Source of the DNA: Proteobacteria bacterium UBA6920
Lineage (GTDB): Bacteria > Pseudomonadota > Gammaproteobacteria > SG8-11
Reading direction: 5' to 3'
NCBI GenBank assembly: GCA_002448875.1
Contig: DKAS01000204.1
Coordinates: 11,618-41,007 of the forward strand
DNA length: 29,390 nucleotides
Shown: piece after piece, positions 14,716 to 23,630 of the stretch
Layout: each line of letters starts with the position of its first letter
How positions within the stretch are numbered: position 1 is the first letter of the stretch
Translations under genes and position numbers: made by a program
Notes under the pieces: model-generated
Databases searched by the model: none
Told to the model about the DNA's origin: nothing
Seen by the model: the letters and a program-made list of their open reading frames with translations, nothing else

Positions 14716-17700
14716 TGATGCGCCTGCACCGACCAGGTCCGCGGTGGTACCACGCCGGCAGTGCTGCCGGCGTGGCGCCGCGGTCAGGTCGTAATTTTCA
14801 ACCACAAACGTCGATGACGGCGGGCGCTCGCCCGCCGTCCATCGCCGCCAGCGCTTTTGACCGTTGGGTCAAGAGCGCTGGCGGCGATGTCCTGCGCGTA
14901 CTGGGCCTGTGTCTGCTGCTGGGCATCGCCGGCACGGACGCCGACGCGGCTATACCGCAGCACGGTGACACCATTGCCAATACCGCCGCGGTCAACAGTT
15001 CCCTGGGCAACGCGAGCAGCAACACGGTGAACGTGCGAGTACTGGGCCACACGACATCCAGCATCGGCCTGCTGACCTACAGCGCTGCGGGCGGTGGCAA
15101 CAACTTCGTCGCCAGCACCCAGTGCAGCACCGGCGGCCAGAGTTTCGTCGCCTATACCACGCTGGCGCCGCCGCAAGTACTGGGTGGCGCCACCCTGACC
15201 GTGCCGGGCGCCCTGCCGCTGGCGGCGCCGCAAACTCTCAAATCCGGCAATCCGCTGTTCATTCAAGTCAACGACCCGGATCAGAATATCGATCCCGCCC
15301 TGGTGGAAAGCGTGCAAGTCACGGTGACCACCGCCGCGGGCGACAGCGAATACCTGCGCTTGCAGGAGACCACCGCCGATTCCGGCCTGTTCACCGGCTA
15401 CATCCAGACCATGCACGCCAGCCCCGTGGTCAGCGACTGCAAGGTCAACAGCCAGGCCAACGACCGCGTGACCATCAGCTATATCGATGCGCGTGACGGC
15501 AGCGATATCGCCGTTTCCAGCGTACTCGTGGATCCTTACGGCCTGGTGCTGCGCAGCGACACCGGCGCCGCGATCGACGGCGTGACCCTCACTCTACTCG
15601 ACGCCGCCAGCGGTCAGCCGGCCACGGTTTATGGCGACGACGGCATCAGCCTCTACCCCGCCAGCGTGGTCAGCGGCGGCAGCGTCACCGACCAGGCCGG
15701 CACCCAATATGACTTTCCACCGGGTAATTACCGCTTCCCCCTGGTCGCGCCCGGCACCTATCGCCTGCAGGTGACGACTCCCGGCGGCTACAGCTTTCCC
15801 TCCACGGTCAACGACGCCGTCCTGCAGACGCTGCCCGGCGCGCCGTTCGCCCTGAGCGTCGCCTCACGCGGCGCCGATTTCAGCGTACCCGCGGGGCCGC
15901 CGGTGCAAGTGGACGTGCCGCTGGATCCGGCGCCCACTACGCTGTTCCTGAGCAAGTCCGCCAACCGTGACAGCGTGACGACCAATGAATTCGTAGTCTA
16001 TGAACTGCAACTGGCCAACAGCGGACTGGGCACCGCAGTCGCCACCGCCATCGATGACCTGTTGCCACCGGGCTTTCGCTACCAGAAGAACTCCGCGCGC
16101 CTCAATGGCGCGCCCGTCGCGGATCCGACCCAGACTGGTGACGGACGCAACCTGCGTTTCACCACCGCCGATCTCGCCGCCGGCGCCAGCCTGACCCTGC
16201 GCTACGTGGCCCAGGTCAGCGCCCTGGCAGCGACCGGCAAGGCGATCAATCGCGCCACCGCCAGCGCCGCCGATGGCGCCGTCTCCAACACTGCCCGTGC
16301 CAGCGTGCGCGTACTCGCCGATGGGTTCAACGATCGCAGCCGCATCCTGGGCCAGGTGCTGCTGGGCAGTTGCGTGGCGACGCGCGCTGAAGGCGATGTC
16401 GCGGTGCGCCTGGAAAGCGCTGCTGCCGGCAATGAGGTCATGGTCACCGCCACGGTCGTCGGTGAGGGTGTTGCCCTGAAGGATCTGGCGCTGTTGCTCA
16501 ATATACCGCAGGTCATGAACTATGTGCGCGGCAGTCTGCGGCTCAACGGCCAGGCGCAAACCGATCCGCCGGCGGATGCGCGCGAACTGCGGGTTCCGCT
16601 CGGCGAGCGCAGTGGTGCCTGGCGGGACAGCTTGAGTTTCTCGGTCAAGGCAGCGCCGCAGAATCAGAACGATCTCAGCCTGCTGTCCAACAACGAATTC
16701 AAAGTGCTGGCCTGGGCGGAGTTTACCAGCGCCGGCTCCGGCCGCCTGCGCACCCCGGTGGCGGAAAACGCCTTTCGTGGCCTGCCCGGCCTGGTGTGGC
16801 CGAAATTCTCCGCCCTGACCGCCGAGCTGCGCCTCGGCGACAAGCAGATCCTCGACGATCTGGCGCGGAATTTCGCCGGCCAGACCGTCAAATCCATCAC
16901 TGTCACCGGCCATACCGACGATCAAGCTATCTCCCCCGCAGGCCAAAAACTCTACGCCGACAACTATGAGCTGTCGGTGGCCCGCGCCCAGTCGGTGGCG
17001 GACTATTTGCGCAAGATATTCAACCTGCAACCAGCACAAATCACCGTCGTCGGCGCCGGGCCCGATGAACCCATCGCCGCCAATACCGATGCCGAAAGCC
17101 GCCAGCTCAACCGCCGGGTCGAAATCAGTATTGAAACCGATACCGATCAGTCGCGCAGTGCCTTCCGCATCATACACGGTGACAGTGGCCCGCGCTCGGT
17201 GCACGCGCTGGGCGCGCTGCAATCGGCACCCGCTGCAGAACTAGGCGAAGACACCCGCGGCGTGCCCGGCATCACCCTGCTGCTGGAAGACGGCCGCTAT
17301 GCGGTCAGCGACGAGCGCGGCATGTATCACTTCGAGGGACTGCAAGCGGGCAGCCACGTGGTGCAAATCGATCCCGCGTCCGTGCCTAGTGACCTGGAAA
17401 TCTTCAGCTGCGAAAACAACACCCGTATCGCCGGCGACCCCGCCTCGCGCTTCGTCGACAGCCAGGGCGGAAGTCTGTGGCGCAGCGACTTCTATCTGCG
17501 ACCCAAAGCCACGGCCAACGGCAGCATCGGCCTGCGCATGTACAGCGAAGTAAAGGACGGTATAGTTGCTTACCGTGTCCTGCTGCACGGCGACACGCTG
17601 CGCTACCGCAATCTGCGCCTGCGTCTCACCCTGCCGCGTGGTTTTGTTTATTTGGATGGCAGCCTGCGCGCCGGTGTCGACTCCCTGGCGCCGGTAATGG

Positions 17701-20700
17701 AAGGCAACAGTCTGATAATCCACCTGGGTGATCGCGCCGCGAGTACCTGGGACGACAGCGTCACCCTGTCGGCCATCGTCGCTGAAAGCCATGCGGGCGA
17801 TCGTATCAGCCGTGCCAGCCTGGTGTTCGACACCCCTTCGCGGACCGACCAGGAGTCCCCGGAAGTGGATAATGTGCTCAGCGAGGATACCGCCGACAAC
17901 CGACGCTTCGAATTTCTCGGTGACTACGCCGCCGACAGCGGCGCGCTCAGCCCCGAGGACATGGTCCGCCTGGACGCTATCGTCGCCACCCTGCGCAGCA
18001 CCGCGATAAAACACCTGCGAGTGGCGCCGGTCGCCAGCTCGCGCCGCACCCTGCCGCTGGATCAAGCCGCTGGCAGCCACAGCGCCCTGGCGGCCAACTA
18101 CCTGGCGCGCAAGCTTGCGCTGTTCAATAATCAGGTATTCGTCGCCGAGTCCCCAGGCTCCGCCAGTGGTGACGACGACGGGCTGGAACGCCTGGAAATT
18201 TTAGTCACGGTGGTCGATAGCGAGGCCCGGCGGCAACTGCGTGTGACTCGTGGCGACAGCGGCTACTGGAAGCGCAGCCTGCCCGCCGGCGCCGCCGACC
18301 GCGTCGGCAATCCGGGCGCACCGGTCAGCGCCCCGGCGGATACAGCCCAGGGTATACTCGACCTGGCCGACACCAGTGTCAGCGTCGATCCCTACATCAA
18401 CCTGCGTGTGCGCCTGCCCAGCGACCTCAAACCCAGGGTGCTGGTGGACGACAGGGAAATACCCCCGGGCCATCTTGCCCTCACCCAGGTGGACGCGGCC
18501 AGCAACCAGACTCTCTATGCTTTCCTGGGCGTGCCCCTGGGTGAACCCGGCAGTCACCGGCTGACCGTGCGCGGTGAGGACACCACCGGCAACATGCGTT
18601 TCGAACAAACCAAGAACCTGGTGCGCGCCGGCGAGATTCGCCGCCTGGTGGTCCAGGACACCAGCGGCAACCTCGCCGATGGCAAGCGGCCGGTCAGCGC
18701 CCGCCTGCAACTGCTGGATGCGCGCGGCAACGTGGTGCCTGCCCCCCTGGCGCTGCATCTCAACGGTGGCAATCTGCGGCCACTGCCGCCGGACGATCTC
18801 TGGCGCGCGCCGGCGGCGGAGCGTGACGCGGTGCAACTGCAGGCCGATGGCAGCATCGCTTTCGCGCCGGTAAGCAGCAGCGGTCTGTACACCGCCGATC
18901 TTAGCTACAATGACATCAGCCTGCACCTGGAAATCCCCGTGCAACCGCATTTCCGCGACTGGGTAATGGTGGGCCTGGCCGAAGGCAGCGCGGGCTACAA
19001 CGCAGTGCACGGCAATATGCAGGCCTTGCGCGACAGCGATGTCAGCGACGAGTATTATCAGGACGGCCGCCTGGCGTTTTACGCCAAGGGCCAGGTGCAG
19101 GGCAAGTGGCTGCTGACCCTGGCCTACGATTCGGGCAAATCCCGCGACAAGGTCGACGAGGGTTTGTACCAGATCATAGATCCGAACAAATACTATACCC
19201 TGTACGGCGATGCCGGACCCGCCGGCAATGACGCGCCGTCGCGGGAACGCCTGTATCTGCGATTGGAGGCGCAGGCGTATTATCTGTTGTTCGGCGACTT
19301 CGATACCGATCTGACGGTCAGCGAACTCAGCCGCTACAGCCGCAGTTACACCGGCGTCAAATCCGCCTATAACGACCAGCACTTCAATGTCACCGCTTTT
19401 GCCGCCCGCGCCGACCAGGCCTTCGTGCGCGACGATATCGCTGGCGACGGCACCTCCGGTCTGTACCGCCTGAGCCGCCACCCAGTCGTGCAGAACAGCG
19501 AAAAAATCCGCCTGGAAACACGCGATCGCTTCCACAGCCAGACCGTGCTCGCCAGCCAGCCGCTGGCCCGCCACCTGGACTATGACATCGACGCCGAGGC
19601 CGGCACCCTGTATTTCAAGCAAGCAGTCTACGCCCATGATGAAAATTTCAATCCGCAGTACATCGTCGCCGAATACGAGGTCGCCAATGCCGACACCGGT
19701 CACGTCAACGGCGGTCTGCGGGCGGCGGCCAAAGCCTTCGGCGACAAACTGGAAATCGGCGCCACCGGTATCCACGAGGACGCACCCGGCGCAGGCGGCA
19801 GCCTGCGCGGCGTGGATCTCAATCTGCGTCCCGACGCGCAAACCGAACTGCGCGCTGAATGGGCAGCCAGCGACAGCGATGCCGGCGGCCAGACGCGTGC
19901 CGGCGATGCCTGGCTGACGCAGGTGAAGCGTGAGGGGGAAAACTATCGGGCGAAGATCTATGCCCGCGAGCAGGAAGGCAGTTTCGGCCTGGGCCAGCAA
20001 CAGGCGACGGAGGCGGACACGCGCAAGGTCGGCGCCGATCTCGACTACAAGCTGAGCAGCCGCAGCCTGTTGCAGGGGGCCGTGTGGCGCGAGGACTACG
20101 TGAGTCTGGACAGCAGCCGCGAAGTCTATCGCATCAACAATATCAATACCGTTGAACCCTACAGCTGGAGCGCAGGCGCGCGCGTCGCCCGCGATCAGGA
20201 CGCTGCCGGCGCCGTGCGCGAATCGGATCTGCTGACCGCTGGTATCGGTCGCCGTTTTCTGGCGCAACGCCTGCAATTGCGCGCCGATGGCGAACTGGCG
20301 GTGGGTGACGATGACAACCCGCAGTATCCGTCACGCCTGCGCCTGGGCGGGGACTACCTGCTGGCGCCGGGCACCAGCGTGTTCCTGGAACAGGAATACA
20401 CCGACGGCGCCGACAGCGCCGGCCAGCTCACCCGTCTGGGCGTGAAAGCCACGCCCTGGCGCAACGCCAGCGTGCGCAGCGGCATGGAAAGCCACGACAA
20501 CGAAAACGGCGAACGCACCTTTGCCACCCTGGGTCTGACCCAGAATATCAACCTTGGCAAGGACTGGCTGCTGGACATCGGTCTGGATCGCAGTCGCAAC
20601 CTGCGCAGCGCGCAAGCCGCTGGCATGAACAACACAGTGGACAGTGAAGACTACACCGCGCTGTCCCTGGGCGGCACGTATAAACAGCCACTGTGGTCGG

Positions 20701-21398
20701 CCACTGGCCGCCTGGAAGGGCGCGACGGCCGCAGCGAAGACAAGACCGGTGTCATCTTCGGCCTGTATCGCCAGCAGACTAGCGGCCTCGGCCTGGCGGC
20801 AACTTTGAAATACTTCGCCAGCGAGCGTGACGCCGCCGGCCATACCCGCAACGGCGCCGCCCGCTTTTCCCTGGCCTACCGCCCGGACAACGGACCCTGG
20901 ATAATCCTCGACCAGTTGAACCTCAGCCGCGACGACAGCCGCGGCACCGTCAGTCGCCAGCTCAACGCCAAGGCGATAAACAACATCAACCTCAACTATC
21001 TATTCAACCACCACAACCAGCTGGCGTTGAACTATGGTCTCCGTTTTAACCGCGACACCATCGACGGTGAGCCCTATGCTGCCGTCAGCCACCTGCTGGG
21101 CACGGAATATCGCTTCGATATCACACCATTGTGGGACTTGGGAATGCAGGCGGCTTCCACCGTCGCCGCCGGCGGCGCCATGATCAAGAACAGCTGCGGC
21201 CTGTCCGCGGGTCTCAACATGGCACGCAACATCTGGCTCAGCGCCGGCTACAACTTCCTCGGCTTCCGCGATCGCGATTTCAACGCTGCCGCCTATACCG
21301 CCGCCGGCCCCTTCCTCAAATTCCGCATGTCGCTCAGCCAGCAATCGGCCCGCGACGCGCTGGCCTGGTGGGAACATCGCGGCACCGCGCCGCAATAG
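14715..21398 (+). CDS. Giant outer-membrane protein: DUF11, OmpA-like domains and C-terminal beta-barrel
   Basis: This 2227-residue protein is predicted to span the cell wall and outer membrane. A hydrophobic signal segment lies at about 59-79. The mature start repeats the TIANTAAVN and SNTVNVRV pattern of the upstream protein. A beta domain and a SdrD-B/carboxypeptidase-regulatory-like unit follow (about 180-400), then a DUF11 module (about 408-532). An OmpA-like peptidoglycan-binding domain (about 695-810) has GHTD at 732-735 and NRRVEI from 799. A second carboxypeptidase-like unit lies at about 845-932 and a degenerate OmpA-like copy at about 1062-1169. From about 1414 to the end, alternating polar/hydrophobic strands form a large beta-barrel. 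ATG 14715 overlaps the previous stop; 14718 or 14814 could also be used, and no strong ribosome site is seen. Confidence 0.85.
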   Translation: MMRLHRPGPRWYHAGSAAGVAPRSGRNFQPQTSMTAGARPPSIAASAFDRWVKSAGGDVLRVLGLCLLLGIAGTDADAAIPQHGDTIANTAAVNSSLGNASSNTVNVRVLGHTTSSIGLLTYSAAGGGNNFVASTQCSTGGQSFVAYTTLAPPQVLGGATLTVPGALPLAAPQTLKSGNPLFIQVNDPDQNIDPALVESVQVTVTTAAGDSEYLRLQETTADSGLFTGYIQTMHASPVVSDCKVNSQANDRVTISYIDARDGSDIAVSSVLVDPYGLVLRSDTGAAIDGVTLTLLDAASGQPATVYGDDGISLYPASVVSGGSVTDQAGTQYDFPPGNYRFPLVAPGTYRLQVTTPGGYSFPSTVNDAVLQTLPGAPFALSVASRGADFSVPAGPPVQVDVPLDPAPTTLFLSKSANRDSVTTNEFVVYELQLANSGLGTAVATAIDDLLPPGFRYQKNSARLNGAPVADPTQTGDGRNLRFTTADLAAGASLTLRYVAQVSALAATGKAINRATASAADGAVSNTARASVRVLADGFNDRSRILGQVLLGSCVATRAEGDVAVRLESAAAGNEVMVTATVVGEGVALKDLALLLNIPQVMNYVRGSLRLNGQAQTDPPADARELRVPLGERSGAWRDSLSFSVKAAPQNQNDLSLLSNNEFKVLAWAEFTSAGSGRLRTPVAENAFRGLPGLVWPKFSALTAELRLGDKQILDDLARNFAGQTVKSITVTGHTDDQAISPAGQKLYADNYELSVARAQSVADYLRKIFNLQPAQITVVGAGPDEPIAANTDAESRQLNRRVEISIETDTDQSRSAFRIIHGDSGPRSVHALGALQSAPAAELGEDTRGVPGITLLLEDGRYAVSDERGMYHFEGLQAGSHVVQIDPASVPSDLEIFSCENNTRIAGDPASRFVDSQGGSLWRSDFYLRPKATANGSIGLRMYSEVKDGIVAYRVLLHGDTLRYRNLRLRLTLPRGFVYLDGSLRAGVDSLAPVMEGNSLIIHLGDRAASTWDDSVTLSAIVAESHAGDRISRASLVFDTPSRTDQESPEVDNVLSEDTADNRRFEFLGDYAADSGALSPEDMVRLDAIVATLRSTAIKHLRVAPVASSRRTLPLDQAAGSHSALAANYLARKLALFNNQVFVAESPGSASGDDDGLERLEILVTVVDSEARRQLRVTRGDSGYWKRSLPAGAADRVGNPGAPVSAPADTAQGILDLADTSVSVDPYINLRVRLPSDLKPRVLVDDREIPPGHLALTQVDAASNQTLYAFLGVPLGEPGSHRLTVRGEDTTGNMRFEQTKNLVRAGEIRRLVVQDTSGNLADGKRPVSARLQLLDARGNVVPAPLALHLNGGNLRPLPPDDLWRAPAAERDAVQLQADGSIAFAPVSSSGLYTADLSYNDISLHLEIPVQPHFRDWVMVGLAEGSAGYNAVHGNMQALRDSDVSDEYYQDGRLAFYAKGQVQGKWLLTLAYDSGKSRDKVDEGLYQIIDPNKYYTLYGDAGPAGNDAPSRERLYLRLEAQAYYLLFGDFDTDLTVSELSRYSRSYTGVKSAYNDQHFNVTAFAARADQAFVRDDIAGDGTSGLYRLSRHPVVQNSEKIRLETRDRFHSQTVLASQPLARHLDYDIDAEAGTLYFKQAVYAHDENFNPQYIVAEYEVANADTGHVNGGLRAAAKAFGDKLEIGATGIHEDAPGAGGSLRGVDLNLRPDAQTELRAEWAASDSDAGGQTRAGDAWLTQVKREGENYRAKIYAREQEGSFGLGQQQATEADTRKVGADLDYKLSSRSLLQGAVWREDYVSLDSSREVYRINNINTVEPYSWSAGARVARDQDAAGAVRESDLLTAGIGRRFLAQRLQLRADGELAVGDDDNPQYPSRLRLGGDYLLAPGTSVFLEQEYTDGADSAGQLTRLGVKATPWRNASVRSGMESHDNENGERTFATLGLTQNINLGKDWLLDIGLDRSRNLRSAQAAGMNNTVDSEDYTALSLGGTYKQPLWSATGRLEGRDGRSEDKTGVIFGLYRQQTSGLGLAATLKYFASERDAAGHTRNGAARFSLAYRPDNGPWIILDQLNLSRDDSRGTVSRQLNAKAINNINLNYLFNHHNQLALNYGLRFNRDTIDGEPYAAVSHLLGTEYRFDITPLWDLGMQAASTVAAGGAMIKNSCGLSAGLNMARNIWLSAGYNFLGFRDRDFNAAAYTAAGPFLKFRMSLSQQSARDALAWWEHRGTAPQ
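14731..14790. repeat. Strong hairpin 1 at the gene junction
   Basis: CCACGCCGGCA (14750-14760) and TGCCGGCGTGG (14765-14775) are perfect inverted copies around GTGC. The arms extend outward through CCGCGG (14739-14744 and 14778-14783) and GACC/GGTC (14731-14734 and 14787-14790). It begins 16 nt after the stop of the upstream gene and lies in the first codons of the giant gene. Confidence 0.8.
14816..14839. repeat. Strong hairpin 2 at the gene junction
   Basis: GACGGCGGGC (14816-14825) and GCCCGCCGTC (14830-14839) are perfect 10-bp inverted copies around a GCTC loop. It begins two bases after the possible internal start ATG 14814, so the start would sit at the foot of the stem. Confidence 0.8.
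14841..14888. repeat. Strong hairpin 3, 22-bp stem
   Basis: The arms 14841-14862 and 14867-14888 are inverted copies over 22 bases with one difference, which is a G-U wobble in RNA, around a four-base GTTG loop. It lies just before the codons of the hydrophobic signal segment of the giant protein. Confidence 0.85.
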
Positions 21399-21480
21399 CG
21401 AATCTGCGGCAATTATCCCGATTGCCATAATGTTGCCACTATGCAATAGTCGTCGCATCAGAACGTGCGAGGCTATGACC

Positions 21481-23301
21481 ATGGATCAAAACGCTGCCGA
21501 TTTCGCCAGTGCCCGCCATCTCAGCCCGCGGCGCAAATCCAGCCAGGCCCAGGACATCCAGCAACTGGCGGTGGAACAACTCCGGCACTTCTCCCTGGAT
21601 CCCGACAGCGACATGGGCCGCGCCCTGCTGCAGATCACCACCCATATCTACGAAACCAGCATCGGTCTCGACCAGTTGTGGAACGCCACCGTCAGCGGCC
21701 TCAGCCGTCTCGAGCGCAAGGACCGCATTGCCTATTTCAACGCGAAGAAATTTCTCTGCTTTCAGCTGGCCAAGCTGCTGGACAATCTGCAGCAACCGTT
21801 TCGCCGCACCTATCAGTCGCTGGTCAGCGAGCAATCGGTACGCCTGGCCAAGGGCCCGTATCCGATCTTCGACAACGTCACTGCCATCTTTTCCGCCACC
21901 CCGGTCATCACCCGCACCGCGACCTATCTCTACGCCTGCACCGAATGGATAGATGACGCCTTCCAGGGCAAGGAAATGCTGCTGGAAGTGTATTCGCGCC
22001 TGCTCAACCCCACCTCCATCAGTCTGGCCAATCACATCGTCGACCTGGAATGCGGCGCGCTGGCGCCGGAATACATGGCGTGGAATTTCAATTCCGGCAT
22101 GGCGGCGATCGATGCCCTGTTCGCCCACACGCTGGGCTACCAGGACATCGTTATCTGTTCGCGCAACGTCTATGGCGGCACCTACCAGTTGCTGGCGGAC
22201 TGGTACGGCAAGGACAGCAATCTCGACGTGGCGGTGGTGTGGTTCGACGGCTATGAGGTCGGCGATTTCCAGCGTGCACTGGATCGCGCCCGCCGCGACC
22301 ATGCCGAACGTCTGCGCCAGGGGCGGGAAATCAAAGTGTTTCTCGAATCACCGTGCAACCCCCACGGCTACATGCTGGACGTGCCCGCCATCTGCGCCTG
22401 CGCCCATGCCCTGGAGCTGACGGTAATGCTGGACTCCACCGTCGCCACGCCGTTTCTGTACCGGCCCTTCATGCGCGACCGACCGGAGGAACGGCCGGAT
22501 TTCGTCATTCACAGCTATACCAAGGATCTCACCGGTACCGGCGTCACTACCGCCGGCGTGGTCATCGGCCGCAATGAGAACATGTTCATTCCGAAAAACG
22601 AATCGGTTAGCGTGCGCGGCCCCCATGGCCGCGACAAGGTCTATCACTGGCAGAACACGCTGTTCTGGAACGTGTATTACGTCAAAGGCGCTTTCCTTGA
22701 CGCGGACAAAGCCTTCGAAGTAATCAACGGCACCCGCACCCTCGAATTGCGCATGCTGCGCAAGACCATCAACACCACGGTGCTGGCCGCGTTTTTCGCC
22801 TCGCACCCGGCGCTGCGCGTGCACTGCAACGCCCTGCCCGGCAACGCCAACGCGCCGCTGCGCCAACGCCTGCTGCGCCTGGAGCTGCCGGCGCCGCTGT
22901 TCACCCTCGACATGGAACAATCCGGCCTGGATCGCGCCGCCTTTACCCGTCTGTTCGACTGCCTGGAGCCGTCCTTCGGCCACATGGTGTCCCTGGGCCA
23001 GTCCAACACCCTGGTATTGTGCCCGGCCCTGACCAGCCATTCGGAAATGAGCCCCGAGAAACTGCGCGAAGCCGGCATAACGCCCACGACCATCCGTATT
23101 TCCGTCGGCGATGAAGACGTGCGCCATCTCATCGCCCACTTCATCAACGCCTGCCGACTGGTGATCGACCCGGTGCAGCCGGGATTTTCGCAGAAATTCA
23201 TGAACGCCGGCAGCGTCGACCGCCTGTTCCGCGAGACTTACCTTGCCGCCCACCAGCGCTGGGTGGATGCTCAGCCCGGTTTGCAGACGGTAATGGAGTA
23301 A
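21481..23301 (+). CDS. Cys/Met-metabolism-type PLP-dependent enzyme with long N-terminal region
   Basis: This 606-residue protein has the fold type I signature of the cystathionine gamma-synthase/methionine gamma-lyase family. LDSTVATPFLYRPF matches the usual ENTFATP region, HSYTKDLTGTG carries the probable PLP Lys348, and TTIRISVGDED fits the family's C-terminal signature. Family members are usually near 400 residues; here about 180-200 extra residues precede the catalytic core and show no motif I know. The substrate (sulfur amino acid or other) is not readable. ATG 21481 is chosen because GAGG lies 8 nt upstream; ATG 21475 in frame is only 2 nt from it. It follows the giant gene by 82 bp, which include a weak GGCAAT/ATTGCC hairpin (21408-21426), so co-transcription is possible but not certain. 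Confidence 0.8.
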   Translation: MDQNAADFASARHLSPRRKSSQAQDIQQLAVEQLRHFSLDPDSDMGRALLQITTHIYETSIGLDQLWNATVSGLSRLERKDRIAYFNAKKFLCFQLAKLLDNLQQPFRRTYQSLVSEQSVRLAKGPYPIFDNVTAIFSATPVITRTATYLYACTEWIDDAFQGKEMLLEVYSRLLNPTSISLANHIVDLECGALAPEYMAWNFNSGMAAIDALFAHTLGYQDIVICSRNVYGGTYQLLADWYGKDSNLDVAVVWFDGYEVGDFQRALDRARRDHAERLRQGREIKVFLESPCNPHGYMLDVPAICACAHALELTVMLDSTVATPFLYRPFMRDRPEERPDFVIHSYTKDLTGTGVTTAGVVIGRNENMFIPKNESVSVRGPHGRDKVYHWQNTLFWNVYYVKGAFLDADKAFEVINGTRTLELRMLRKTINTTVLAAFFASHPALRVHCNALPGNANAPLRQRLLRLELPAPLFTLDMEQSGLDRAAFTRLFDCLEPSFGHMVSLGQSNTLVLCPALTSHSEMSPEKLREAGITPTTIRISVGDEDVRHLIAHFINACRLVIDPVQPGFSQKFMNAGSVDRLFRETYLAAHQRWVDAQPGLQTVME

Positions 23302-23317
23302 AGCGGCGCCTGCCGGC

Positions 23318-23506
23318 TCAGGCCCGGGCCAGGCCTCGTATTACTGTCGCCGGCCGCGCCAGCCGTCGCACCACGTCCTGTGCCTCGTCATAGAAGAAGA
23401 ATGGTCCCAGCATGCCCTCCCGCGTCGCCACATACCAGCCGCGGCGCGCCACATGCTCGAGTCGATTCAGCGACCGGCGGTTTTCCCTGCAGCGCACCAG
23501 GACCAT
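23318..23506 (-). CDS. DUF6316-like small protein
   Basis: This 62-residue protein has the pattern GWYVATREGMLGPF followed by FYDEAQDVVRRL. I associate this with DUF6316, a family of short gammaproteobacterial proteins of unknown function. It is Arg-rich with no signal peptide or membrane segment, so cytoplasmic. GGGAGGA lies about 8 nt before ATG 23506, which supports real translation. It is convergent with the PLP-enzyme gene; the 16-bp gap and the gene end hold a GCCTG/CAGGC hairpin (about 23309-23324) without a T-run. Confidence 0.75.
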   Translation of the reverse strand: MVLVRCRENRRSLNRLEHVARRGWYVATREGMLGPFFFYDEAQDVVRRLARPATVIRGLARA

Positions 23507-23630
23507 GATAATTCCTCCCGCGATAATTTTCTCCTTCCCTGCTTTCAGCTTGCTCCCGCTACCGGGAAATCGCTATGAAATAAGTTACATCTGAGTGTGA
23601 AAAACACACATTATGGCCACGTCCCTCCGC

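Noticed and set aside
13327..14805. 492-codon minus-strand open frame opposite the third DUF11 gene
   Set aside because: Gly/Ala/His-rich composition typical of antisense of Thr/Ala/Gly repeat coding; no motif.
18201..20276. 691-codon open frame on the minus strand inside the giant gene
   Set aside because: It is an antisense shadow caused by GC-rich codon usage. Its protein has no recognisable motif, while the plus strand encodes a coherent barrel protein.
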